Translations under genes and position numbers: made by a program | Shown: positions 14,911 through 23,275 of the stretch, piece after piece | Position numbering within the stretch: the stretch's first letter is position 1 | Layout of the letters: the number at the start of each line of letters is the position of its first letter | The notes under the pieces: model-generated | What the model was told of the DNA's origin: nothing | What the model saw: only the letters and a program-made list of their open reading frames with translations | Database searches by the model: none | Origin: NIOZ-UU13 sp035528395 | GTDB taxonomy: Bacteria > Planctomycetota > Phycisphaerae > Sedimentisphaerales > Anaerobacaceae | NCBI GenBank assembly: GCA_035528395.1 | Contig: DATKYR010000177.1 | Coordinates: forward strand, 62,001 to 126,000 | DNA length: 64,000 nucleotides | Direction: 5' to 3'

Positions 14911-16308
14911 ATGACTATTCCCAATTATACACGGCGTGATTTCCTAAAAGCCGTCGGTACAACAGCGGCATCACTCACAATCTCCGGTTGTGCGCTGGCC
15001 AAAGAGCAAGCAGCTCACAAGCCAAATATACTTATGATTCTTGTCGATGACCTCGGCTACGGCGACCTGTCGAGTTACGGTGCAAAAGATATGAAAACGC
15101 CCAACATTGACAAGCTCGTCGCATCTGGTATGCGGTTCAACAACTTTTACGCCAACTGTCCTGTCTGCTCGCCGACACGTGCATCACTATTGAGCGGCCG
15201 ATACCCAGACCTTGTCGGAGTCCCGGGCGTCATCCGCACACACCTGACAAACAACTGGGGCTATATAGCTCCGCAGGCGGTACTGCTGCCGAAGTTGCTC
15301 AGTCGAGCCGGATACCACACCGCTATCATCGGCAAATGGCACCTCGGACTTGCCTCACCCAATACCCCCACCGGGCGGGGCTTCGACCACTTTCACGGCT
15401 TCCTCGGCGATATGATGGATGACTACTACGACCATCGTCGCCACGGCAATAACTATATGCGACTCAACAACAAGGAAATCGACCCAAAAGGACACGCTAC
15501 CGATTTGTTCACGCAATGGGCTATAGACTACTACATTCGCTCACCCTCCAGCTCGACCCAACCGTTCTTTTTGTACCTTGCCTATAACGCACCGCATACG
15601 CCAATCCAGCCGCCGCCTGACTGGCTCCAGCGCATCAGGAACCGCCAACCCAATATTAGTGACAAACGCGCAAAGCTCGTTGCACTAATCGAACATCTTG
15701 ACGATGGTATCGGCAAGGTGATTACTGCTCTGAAAGATTCCGGCCTAAGTAACAACACAATGGTTATCTTTACTTCCGACAACGGCGGCCAGCTTAATGT
15801 TGGAGCCAACAACGGACCTCTAAGAGCAGGCAAGCAGGATATGTACGAAGGCGGTATCCGCGTACCGATGTGCGCCGTCTGGCCGAACAGAATAAAATCC
15901 GGCTCACAAAGCAATCGCGTCGCCCTCACTATGGACCTGTTTCCGACTATCTGCGAGGCAGCGGACGCTCATATAGCTCACAGGATTGATGGCCGAAGCA
16001 TCCTGCCGACGCTGCTCGGTAAGGACCAGCCTGCCGAAGACCGCTTCCTGTTCTGGGTGCGTCGTGAAGGAGGCAATTATGGCGGACGAGCCTATTACGC
16101 TGCACGCTACGGCGATTACAAGCTCGTCCAGAATAGTCCCTTTGAACCGCTGCAGCTTTATGACCTCAAGGCCGACCCGCAGGAGCAGCATCCGCTGGAC
16201 AAAAAGCACAGAATGTATCGGAAACTCTTTACCGCTCTGCGCAACCATGTTATTGAAGCAGGAGCTGTACCTTGGCAGAAATATCCAGTCGAACTAAATG
16301 ATTCTTAG
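14911..16308 (+). CDS. Tat-exported type I sulfatase
   Basis: This 465-residue protein starts at an ATG with GAGGAG upstream. Its N-terminus has a twin-arginine signal (YTRRDFLKAVG) ending in a lipobox-like SGCA. The sulfatase core follows: PNILMILVDDLGYGDLS with metal-binding Asp46/Asp47, and the formylglycine motif CSPTR at residues 86-90 in FYANCPVCSPTRASLLSGRYP. Next come IGKWHLG and the C-terminal metal site IFTSDNGG. Such enzymes hydrolyse sulfate esters of polysaccharides in the periplasm after conversion of Cys86. It sits between the two terminase genes, with a polysaccharide-related FAD oxidoreductase following. No modifying enzyme gene is in the window. Confidence 0.9.
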   Translation: MTIPNYTRRDFLKAVGTTAASLTISGCALAKEQAAHKPNILMILVDDLGYGDLSSYGAKDMKTPNIDKLVASGMRFNNFYANCPVCSPTRASLLSGRYPDLVGVPGVIRTHLTNNWGYIAPQAVLLPKLLSRAGYHTAIIGKWHLGLASPNTPTGRGFDHFHGFLGDMMDDYYDHRRHGNNYMRLNNKEIDPKGHATDLFTQWAIDYYIRSPSSSTQPFFLYLAYNAPHTPIQPPPDWLQRIRNRQPNISDKRAKLVALIEHLDDGIGKVITALKDSGLSNNTMVIFTSDNGGQLNVGANNGPLRAGKQDMYEGGIRVPMCAVWPNRIKSGSQSNRVALTMDLFPTICEAADAHIAHRIDGRSILPTLLGKDQPAEDRFLFWVRREGGNYGGRAYYAARYGDYKLVQNSPFEPLQLYDLKADPQEQHPLDKKHRMYRKLFTALRNHVIEAGAVPWQKYPVELNDS

Positions 16309-16452
16309 CAATACTGATAAGTTAATATGGTCTTTTAAACTGTCACCCCGAGCTCTTCGCTGAGCTCAAAAAGTTAACTCCATAAAGCATCTGACCGATA
16401 AACAATGCTGTATGTACAATAGTGTCGTAAGTCCTGGAGGTAACGGAAAAAA

Positions 16453-19400
16453 ATGAAAAATAGTATCTCTATTTTCAGCACGCTGATATTTATAACTTTA
16501 TTGCTGTCGTTGGCCTCGTTAGCCGGGGCACAGACCATCCTTATCGAGGCTGAGGGCTTTGAGAACCTCAGCGGCTGGGTGGTTGACCAGCAGTTTATGG
16601 ACCAGATGGGCTCGCCGTACCTTTTGGCTCACGGTTTAGGTCAGCCGGTCAAAGATGCCACAACGGCAGTGTCGTTCCCGGCAGCCGGAACGTACCGCGT
16701 ATGGGTGCGCACTCGCGATTGGGTAGCACCCTGGAAAGCACCGGGCGCCCCAGGCAGATTTCAACTGCTCGTCGATGGTGTACCGCTCAAAACCATTTTT
16801 GGTACTGAGGGGGCAGACTGGCACTGGCAAGCCGGCGGGACGGTCCGGATAACCAATGGGCAAACCACTATTACGCTGCATGATTTGACCGGCTTTGAGG
16901 GCCGATGCGATGCAATTGTCTTCACAACAGATACCAGTTTTACTCCGCCAAATGATGGTGAACAAATAGCCACCTTTCGCAGAAAGGCACTCGGCTTGCC
17001 TGATGAGCCGAAGGACGCTGGCAATTTTGACCTGGTCGTGGTCGGCGGCGGAATTGCGGGAACCTGTACAGCCGTCTCGGCGGCAAGGCTCGGCCTGCAG
17101 GTAGCGCTTATCCAAAACCGTTCCGTACTCGGCGGTAATAACAGTTCGGATGTCCGCGTCCATCTCGGAGGCGAGATTAACCTTCCGCCTTATCCGGCCA
17201 TAGGCAACATCGTCAGGGAGCTCGACTCCGGATACCAGGGAAATGCAAGGCCGGCTTCATTCTATGACGACGACAGGAAGCTGCGCGTCGTACAGGCAGA
17301 GAAAAATATTCAGCTTTTTCTTAATATGCATGCGTTCAATGTTCAGACCCAGGGCGATCGCATCGTTGCTGTCATCGCCAAACACATCATAAACGGCAGC
17401 GAGTTGCGTTTCCGCGCCCCCCTGTTCGCAGATTGCACCGGTGACGGTACCATCGGCTATTTGGCCGGCGCCGATTATCACATGGGACGCGAAAGTAAAA
17501 ATCAGACCGGCGAATCTATGGCGCCGGAAAAACCCGACAAGATGACTATGGGCGCATCTGTAATGTGGTATTCGGCGCAAACCGAACAGCCGACAAGATT
17601 TCCGGATTGCCCCTGGGCTCTGCAATTCACCGAAGAAAGCTGCCAGCACGCCACCAGAGGCGACTGGAACTGGGAAACCGGACTGAACCGGGACCAGATT
17701 ACCGAATTTGAGTATATCCGTGATTACTCCTTTCGAGCCATTTATGGCAACTGGGCTTTTCAAAAAAACAAAAGTCGCATGAAAGACAAATACGCTAAAC
17801 TAAAGCTCGACTGGGTAGCTTACATCGGCGGTAAACGAGAATCTCGCCGACTGCTTGGCGATTGTATCTTACAACAGCAGGACATCCAGAAACGAAAAAG
17901 ATTCCCTGACTCCTTTGTAACCAGCACTTGGTCGATAGACCTGCACTACCCTGACCCGAAAAACACCAAATTTTTCCCTGGGGAAGAATTCCGTACCACC
18001 TACACACATCCGAAAATCAAGCCGTATCCGATACCCTACCGCTGCATGTATTCGCGTAATATCGGGAACCTGATGATGGCCGGCCGCTGTATCAGCGTTA
18101 CCCACGTGGCGTTAGGTACGGTCCGCGTCATGCGAACCTGTGGTATGATGGGCGAGCTTATCGGTATGGCTGCCTCGTTGTGTAAAAAGTACAACACTGA
18201 CCCGCGCGGCGTTTATCAGAACCACTTAACCAAACTCAAACAATTAGCAAGACGCGGTGTTGGAAAGCTCAACGAAACAAACGATGAGGACTATAAGCAG
18301 GCCGCAGAGAACGGCCGGCTCGCCAATGAAGGTTTTATTCGCTGCCAAAATTTCGTCAAGGGCTGGCTTCAGCAGGCCGACCCTAAAACCCTCCTCATTC
18401 CCAGAAATTTAGACCGGGACAAGGACATCTGGAACGCTCAGGACAGCGCCGCCGACAATTACCCTTTTATGGTGCTTACAGCAGCCATCACCGACCCATC
18501 TCTTTTCCAAGGCCGAATGCTCGATATGCTTCGTGCCGAAACGATACTTTCATCCCGTATCGACAGTCTGCCAGATACATACTCCTTTTCCAAGCAGGAT
18601 TTCCTGTATGAACAGCCCGATTTGCCTCGTATCATCTTTGGCTCTTCGGAGTATATAAAAGACGGCCTGCTGCCGCTCACCGAATGGCTCGGGCCAAGCC
18701 CCTGGTCCAAACGTATGCTCAACATACTTGACGACTTGTGGAAGTATGCACCCGTTGAAACAAGTTACGGAAAAATCCTCTCTCGAAGCCAGGAAATCAA
18801 CGGCGAAATGCTACAGACCTTATCCCGAATCTACTGGATGACAGGTGAAAAGAAATATCTATATTGGGCCATTCGGCTTGGGGACTATTATTTGTTGGAT
18901 AGACACCACCCAACAAAGGACGAAAGCGGCCTCAGGCTGCGCGACCACGGCTGTGAAATTGTCTCAGGACTTTGCGAGCTGTACGCGACGGTCAACTTTG
19001 CAATGCCCGCCAGAAAGCGAGCATATCAAAAACCCATTCATGAAATGCTCGACCGCATCCTTCAGGTCGGCCGAAACGAGCACGGACTGTTCTACAACTC
19101 CATTAATCCCAAAACAGGTCGGCACGATAATGGTCTGACCGATACCTGGGGTTATACTCTGAACGGCTATTATACAGTGTATCTCATAGACAAGACCGAG
19201 GCTTACCGTCAGGCTGTTCGCAAAGCACTTATCAATCTGAATAACTACTACAGCTACAGGAATTATAAGTGGGGAGGTTCTGACGACTATGCGGATTCTA
19301 TCGAAAGCGCCATTAACCTTTACAATCGTGAACCTGTCCCTTCCGTTGCTCAATGGATGGACGGCGAAATAAAGATTATGTGGAACATACAAAAACACGA

Positions 19401-19827
19401 TGGCATCATTGAAGGATGGCACGGCGACGGCAACTTCGCCAGAACTACGATTATGTACTGCTTCTGGAAAACAAAAGGCCTGACTATCAGTCCCTGGCGG
19501 GATGATGTTATTTTGGGAGCCGTCCAGGATGGCGATGCTCTCAAAATAAGTATCAGCGCCAAGAGAGACTGGAAGGGAAAAATTATCTTTGACAGCCCGC
19601 GTCATCAAACGATTATGAACATGCCGCTCGACTGGCCGCGAATCAATCAGTTTCCCGAATGGTTCACCGCAAAAAGCAACAAAAGCTATGCCGTTCACGA
19701 CCTGACATACAATTCGAAAAAAATATACACAGGCAACCAATTACAGGAAGGTCTCACAATACATCTGGAGCGAGGCTCTGAACGCTGCCTGCTGGTGCAG
19801 ACTTCGGCGAGCTCAGTCGAGCCGTAA
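16453..19827 (+). CDS. Large secreted FAD-dependent oxidoreductase with CBM-like N-terminus
   Basis: This 1124-residue protein starts with a Sec signal peptide (to about residue 26, SLAGA-Q). A beta-sandwich domain follows (TILIEAEGFENLSGW to DAIVFTTD, about residues 28-160) resembling carbohydrate-binding modules. Then comes an FAD-binding Rossmann domain with NFDLVVVGGGIAGTCTAVSAARLG (about residues 191-214) and the 'GGNNSSDVRVHLGG' segment typical of PF12831. After about residue 640 a long helical region with a six-hairpin-like composition follows. Related planctomycete and Bacteroidetes proteins act in polysaccharide use, with substrate unknown. The GGAGG site is 11 bases upstream. It follows the sulfatase on the same strand, so the two may act on one sulfated glycan. 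Confidence 0.75.
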   Translation: MKNSISIFSTLIFITLLLSLASLAGAQTILIEAEGFENLSGWVVDQQFMDQMGSPYLLAHGLGQPVKDATTAVSFPAAGTYRVWVRTRDWVAPWKAPGAPGRFQLLVDGVPLKTIFGTEGADWHWQAGGTVRITNGQTTITLHDLTGFEGRCDAIVFTTDTSFTPPNDGEQIATFRRKALGLPDEPKDAGNFDLVVVGGGIAGTCTAVSAARLGLQVALIQNRSVLGGNNSSDVRVHLGGEINLPPYPAIGNIVRELDSGYQGNARPASFYDDDRKLRVVQAEKNIQLFLNMHAFNVQTQGDRIVAVIAKHIINGSELRFRAPLFADCTGDGTIGYLAGADYHMGRESKNQTGESMAPEKPDKMTMGASVMWYSAQTEQPTRFPDCPWALQFTEESCQHATRGDWNWETGLNRDQITEFEYIRDYSFRAIYGNWAFQKNKSRMKDKYAKLKLDWVAYIGGKRESRRLLGDCILQQQDIQKRKRFPDSFVTSTWSIDLHYPDPKNTKFFPGEEFRTTYTHPKIKPYPIPYRCMYSRNIGNLMMAGRCISVTHVALGTVRVMRTCGMMGELIGMAASLCKKYNTDPRGVYQNHLTKLKQLARRGVGKLNETNDEDYKQAAENGRLANEGFIRCQNFVKGWLQQADPKTLLIPRNLDRDKDIWNAQDSAADNYPFMVLTAAITDPSLFQGRMLDMLRAETILSSRIDSLPDTYSFSKQDFLYEQPDLPRIIFGSSEYIKDGLLPLTEWLGPSPWSKRMLNILDDLWKYAPVETSYGKILSRSQEINGEMLQTLSRIYWMTGEKKYLYWAIRLGDYYLLDRHHPTKDESGLRLRDHGCEIVSGLCELYATVNFAMPARKRAYQKPIHEMLDRILQVGRNEHGLFYNSINPKTGRHDNGLTDTWGYTLNGYYTVYLIDKTEAYRQAVRKALINLNNYYSYRNYKWGGSDDYADSIESAINLYNREPVPSVAQWMDGEIKIMWNIQKHDGIIEGWHGDGNFARTTIMYCFWKTKGLTISPWRDDVILGAVQDGDALKISISAKRDWKGKIIFDSPRHQTIMNMPLDWPRINQFPEWFTAKSNKSYAVHDLTYNSKKIYTGNQLQEGLTIHLERGSERCLLVQTSASSVEP

Positions 19828-19927
19828 CCACAACAAAAGCACATACACACAAAAAGAAAAGGCCGGGCTTACGCACCTGTGCCTTGCACTCTGTTTGTGA
19901 CTGACACTCAAATCAGGGGGTATAGTA

Positions 19928-21517
19928 ATGACAAAATCAACTTTTTCTCAAACTTCCAGCGACTCGTGCTACGTAGCAACTTCGCAGAGTAATAACCTTC
20001 AAAAAGCGGCTCATGTTTACGCTGAGCTTAGGCGAACTCGGCCGAGCACAAAGCGAGACCTTAAAAATTACGTCAAGGTCTTTCTCGGCATAGATGTCCC
20101 TCACAAGAAAATCTGCCCGGAGCACAACAGCCCGATGGATTATCTCTGGCACAGCTTCTCCGCAGATTTTAGTAACTATTCGAAGCGCCATTCTGAGCGA
20201 AACGAGCCTTTAGCCCTGAGCGCAGCCGAAGGGGAAGAATCTGGCCGGCGAAAAGCCAATGCCGATGCGGTAATCTGGGCCAACCGTGCCGGCGGCAAGA
20301 CCGAGCTGGCCGCCGTCGCCACACTTATGGACTGTATCTTTAAGCCGAACTGTCAGGTCAGAATACTCGGCGGCTCAGGTGAGCAGGCCGGCAGGATGTA
20401 CGAATACCTGACCAGCTTTCTACGCAACGGCTTCGAGCAGTTTTTAGCCGGACCTGTACTAAAAGCAAAATGCTGCTTTACCAATGGTTCGGCGGTTGAA
20501 GTCCTCACACAATCGGCAACCAGTGTTCGCGGCCAGCACATTCAAAAACTCCGTTGTGATGAGCTTGAGCTTTTCGATGAGGATGTTTTTGCTGCCGCCA
20601 AGTTCACCACACAAAGCACTGCAAACCTCACAGCAGCTATGGAGCTAATCAGCACAATGCATCGGCCTTACGGCTTAATGCAAAAAGTAGTTTCCTCTGC
20701 GCCGAAGTTCGGCACGCCAATCTTCAAATGGTGTATATGGGAAGTGATTGAAAACTGCACCGACAGAAACTGCTCGCAGTGTCCTTTATGGGCTGACTGC
20801 CAGGGCAAGGCTAAAACAGCTAATGGTTATCTTAAAATCGACGATTGCATAACACAGATGCGCAGGGCCAGCAGAGCGGGATGGGAGGCCGAGATGCTCT
20901 GCAAAAGACCTTCGCGGGAAAATGTGGTCTTTGGCCAGTTCGAAACGGACATACATGTTCAACCTGTTGATTATGACCCAAATCTTCCGCTTTACCGTGC
21001 ACTTGATTTCGGTTTTGTAAATCCTTTTGTATGTTTGTGGATTCAGGTTGATAACGTTGGCGTTGTCCGCGTGATAGATGAATACGTTCGCAGCAGAGCT
21101 ACCATTGATGTGCACGCCGAGCAGATAAAAAGCCGAACGCCGGTTTCCGAAGAGCAGGTGGCGGCTACTTTTTGCGACCCGGCGGGCGCCGGTGTAAATG
21201 ATGTTACCGGCACAAGCGTCGTTCGGGAGCTGCGGGCGATGGGAATAATGGTTCGGTTCAAACGAAGTGGGATTCTTGAGGGCATTGAGCTTATCCGCCG
21301 GGCGATCCGCTCCGGTGACCGCCAAAGCACGCTTATAATCTCGCCGAGATGTCAGCGCCTGATAGAGGCGATTGAGTGCTATCACTATCCACAGTCCGGC
21401 ACAGTTGCCGACGAACTACCGCTCAAAGACGGCCTATACGACCACCCAATCGACGCCCTGCGATATTTCTTCGTAAACTACAACCGACCAGCTAAAACAA
21501 CAACCAGACGATATTAA
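19928..21517 (+). CDS. Phage terminase large subunit
   Basis: This 529-residue protein has the packaging ATPase domain ADAVIWANRAGGKTELAAVATLMD (Walker A-like NRAGGKT at about residue 120). It also has IQKLRCDELELFDEDVF (Walker B, DELE) and the RNase H-like nuclease domain YRALDFGFVNPFVCLWI. Later Asp residues follow in TFCDPAGAGVND and the C-terminal GLYDHPIDALRYFFVNY. It cuts concatemeric DNA and drives it into the portal. Just ahead of Walker A, HSERNEPLALSAAEGEESGR is encoded by an inserted GTCATTCTGA-type repeat. The N-terminus also reads through a short repeat. It stands far from portal and small subunit, with no head genes beside it. Confidence 0.88.
   Translation: MTKSTFSQTSSDSCYVATSQSNNLQKAAHVYAELRRTRPSTKRDLKNYVKVFLGIDVPHKKICPEHNSPMDYLWHSFSADFSNYSKRHSERNEPLALSAAEGEESGRRKANADAVIWANRAGGKTELAAVATLMDCIFKPNCQVRILGGSGEQAGRMYEYLTSFLRNGFEQFLAGPVLKAKCCFTNGSAVEVLTQSATSVRGQHIQKLRCDELELFDEDVFAAAKFTTQSTANLTAAMELISTMHRPYGLMQKVVSSAPKFGTPIFKWCIWEVIENCTDRNCSQCPLWADCQGKAKTANGYLKIDDCITQMRRASRAGWEAEMLCKRPSRENVVFGQFETDIHVQPVDYDPNLPLYRALDFGFVNPFVCLWIQVDNVGVVRVIDEYVRSRATIDVHAEQIKSRTPVSEEQVAATFCDPAGAGVNDVTGTSVVRELRAMGIMVRFKRSGILEGIELIRRAIRSGDRQSTLIISPRCQRLIEAIECYHYPQSGTVADELPLKDGLYDHPIDALRYFFVNYNRPAKTTTRRY
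19967..19992 (+). repeat. Short repeat shared with the leader of the 7849 gene
   Basis: CTACGTAGCAACTTCGCAGAG lies in the first codons of the terminase gene (CYVATSQSNN). It matches 7819-7844 at all but about three positions. Confidence 0.6.
20188..20244. repeat. CATTCTGAGCGAA...GAAGAATCT repeat inside the terminase gene
   Basis: The element begins CATTCTGAGCGAAACGAGC and ends CCGAAGGGGAAGAATCTGG. It is a half copy of the GTCATTCTGA...AGAATCT repeats seen at 31.9 and 50.7 kb. It is translated in frame as HSERNEPLALSAAEGEES. Confidence 0.75.
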
Positions 21518-21653
21518 TGGCAAAATTGCCCGAAGCGGAATACCCCATAATTCATACTACAATATAGGTATTTGGAAATTTCCTGAAAAACGATTTAAGA
21601 CGGTAATGTTTTTGCCCGATATTGCCATCAATAACGGCAGGAAATGGAGATAG

Positions 21654-21751
21654 AAAAACCTCGGCTGGAATGAACGGATAAAGGAGGAAACAGGGCTGAG
21701 GTGCGGAGGGAGAGGAAAAAGCGAGATATCCTCAGCCCTGTGAATGTGCTC
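21654..21751 (-). ncRNA. Candidate anti-Shine-Dalgarno small RNA, copy 1 (two hairpins)
   Basis: On the reverse strand a promoter with -35 TAGACT (21786-21781), 17-base spacer and -10 TATATT (21763-21758) precedes hairpin 1. Its 11-base stem is CAGGGCTGAGG/CCTCAGCCCTG, with the loop sequence TTCCTCTCCCTCC. The strand then reads TTTCCTCC and closes a second stem with CAGCCGAGG (21667-21659), followed by TTTTT. About 98 bases in all. The rest of the 21518-21979 gap is AT-rich with nothing else evident. Confidence 0.5.
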
Positions 21752-21979
21752 CAAAACAATATATCAAAAAGCTCTATACAAGTCTATACTATTTTTGCCA
21801 AAAAATGTTTGTATCTGAAAAAAAATATCTGTCGAAGAAAAAATTCCAAACAACGCATTATTAACAGATAACAAATTCAATGATAATCATTTCCTTGTAT
21901 TTTGTCAACCATAATATTAAAATATTTATAGTTAAACAGGAATATTTCAAACACATTTAGAAAAAATTGAAGGATTCAC

Positions 21980-22867
21980 ATGCTCACGGACAACATTCTC
22001 GAGCTTATTGGCAATACACCGTTGCTGCAGTTGAAGGGCGAGAGAATTTTCGCCAAGGCCGAGTTTCTCAATCCCGGCGGCAGCATCAAAGACCGCGTCG
22101 CTCTGGCGATGCTCGAAGCGGCCCAGCGGGACGGCAAGCTCACCGAAGATTCCATCATAGTCGAGCCCAGCAGCGGAAATACCGGCATAGGCCTGGCGTT
22201 GGTAGGCCGCCTGATGGGATATAAAGTCCGAATCGTAATGCCCGAAGGTATGAGCGAGGAGCGAAAGAAACTGATCAAAGCCCTCGGCGCTGAGCTCGTC
22301 CTTATCCCTGACGAGGAAGGTCTTGCCGGTGCGGTCAGCAGGGTCGAGCGTATGGCCGCCGAAGATAAACGCGTTTATGTGCCGCAGCAGTTCGAGAATC
22401 CGGAAAATCCACGCGTGCACTACGAGCAGACCGCTCGTGAGCTCTGGCGCCAGATGGGCGGAAAAATCGATTGCTTCGTGGCCGGCGTAGGCAGCGGCGG
22501 AACACTGCAGGGCGTTGGTAAATTCCTGAAGGAACAAAAAAAAGACGTAAAAATCATAGCTGTCGAACCTGAGAACCGCTCGGCGCTGTTGGGGCACGAG
22601 CCGGGCCTGCACCAGATTCAGGGTATAGGTGATGGATTTATACCCGATGTGCTCGATGTTTCGATGGTCGACGATGTCGTGGAGGTCTCCGACGACAACG
22701 CAATACAGACCACCCGGCAGTTGGGTACGGATTTCGGCCTGCTGGTCGGTATCAGCTCGGGCGCCAACGTCTGGGCCGCACGCAAACTTGCAAAAACCAT
22801 CGACGGCAATATAACAACAGTATTGCCCGACAGGGCCGAGCGTTATTTCAGCACCGCCCTGATGTAA
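21980..22867 (+). CDS. cysK: Cysteine synthase
   Basis: This 295-residue PLP enzyme forms cysteine from O-acetylserine and sulfide in the cytoplasm. The motifs are all present: LIGNTPLLQL, NPGGSIKDRVA with the PLP lysine K37, EPSSGNTGIGLA binding the substrate carboxylate, the glycine-rich GVGSGGTLQGVG phosphate loop, and GISSGAN near the end. Length is slightly short for CysK (usually 300-320) because the C-terminus ends after TVLPDRAERYFSTALM. The last motif, D-x-x-ERYxST, is intact. The ribosome site is weak. The gene is flanked on both sides by candidate small-RNA hairpins on the opposite strand. Confidence 0.92.
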   Translation: MLTDNILELIGNTPLLQLKGERIFAKAEFLNPGGSIKDRVALAMLEAAQRDGKLTEDSIIVEPSSGNTGIGLALVGRLMGYKVRIVMPEGMSEERKKLIKALGAELVLIPDEEGLAGAVSRVERMAAEDKRVYVPQQFENPENPRVHYEQTARELWRQMGGKIDCFVAGVGSGGTLQGVGKFLKEQKKDVKIIAVEPENRSALLGHEPGLHQIQGIGDGFIPDVLDVSMVDDVVEVSDDNAIQTTRQLGTDFGLLVGISSGANVWAARKLAKTIDGNITTVLPDRAERYFSTALM

Positions 22868-23030
22868 AATTTATTGGCTCAAAATTTCATCTTATAAAGC
22901 ACACCCGTCCGTAATAAAAGCTTCATACCTGCTCAATTTACATAATTGTTGGATTAGTTAAGTGGTTAAATCCCCGCCGTTCGCTGATAGACCTCTCACC
23001 GGCCGAATACTCACAATTACTCCGGAAATC

Positions 23031-23096
23031 AAAAAAAATGGGCTGAGGCAAGGAGGAAAGGAGAGAAACTAAAAAAAACCTCAGCCCGTGTCTTTG
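23031..23096 (-). ncRNA. Candidate anti-Shine-Dalgarno small RNA, copy 2
   Basis: The reverse strand has a -10-like TATAAA (23108-23103) with a poor -35. A hairpin follows with stem GGGCTGAGG/CCTCAGCCC (23087-23079 with 23048-23040) and loop CTCTCCTTTCCTCCTTG. Eight T residues come right after (23038-23031). The predicted RNA is about 66 bases. The remaining part of the 22868-23275 gap shows only a start-proximal GGAG site for the next gene. Confidence 0.5.
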
Positions 23097-23275
23097 AGTT
23101 AATTTATACGAATTCTGTTTACAAAAGTTCGCTTCGGGAAAAAGCGATAATCTTTATTTTCACAAAAAATTCTGTTCGCCCTGATTTTATTTCATTTTTT
23201 CGCCAAAATCGCCCATAATTGAGCGTAGAAATCTATTTTTAAAATCCGCATGCACTTAAACAAAAGGAGTTTACT

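Noticed and set aside
21557..21754. A 65-codon minus-strand protein across the candidate small RNA
   Set aside because: It is Pro/Phe/Leu-rich translation of the pyrimidine-rich hairpins, with no ribosome site.
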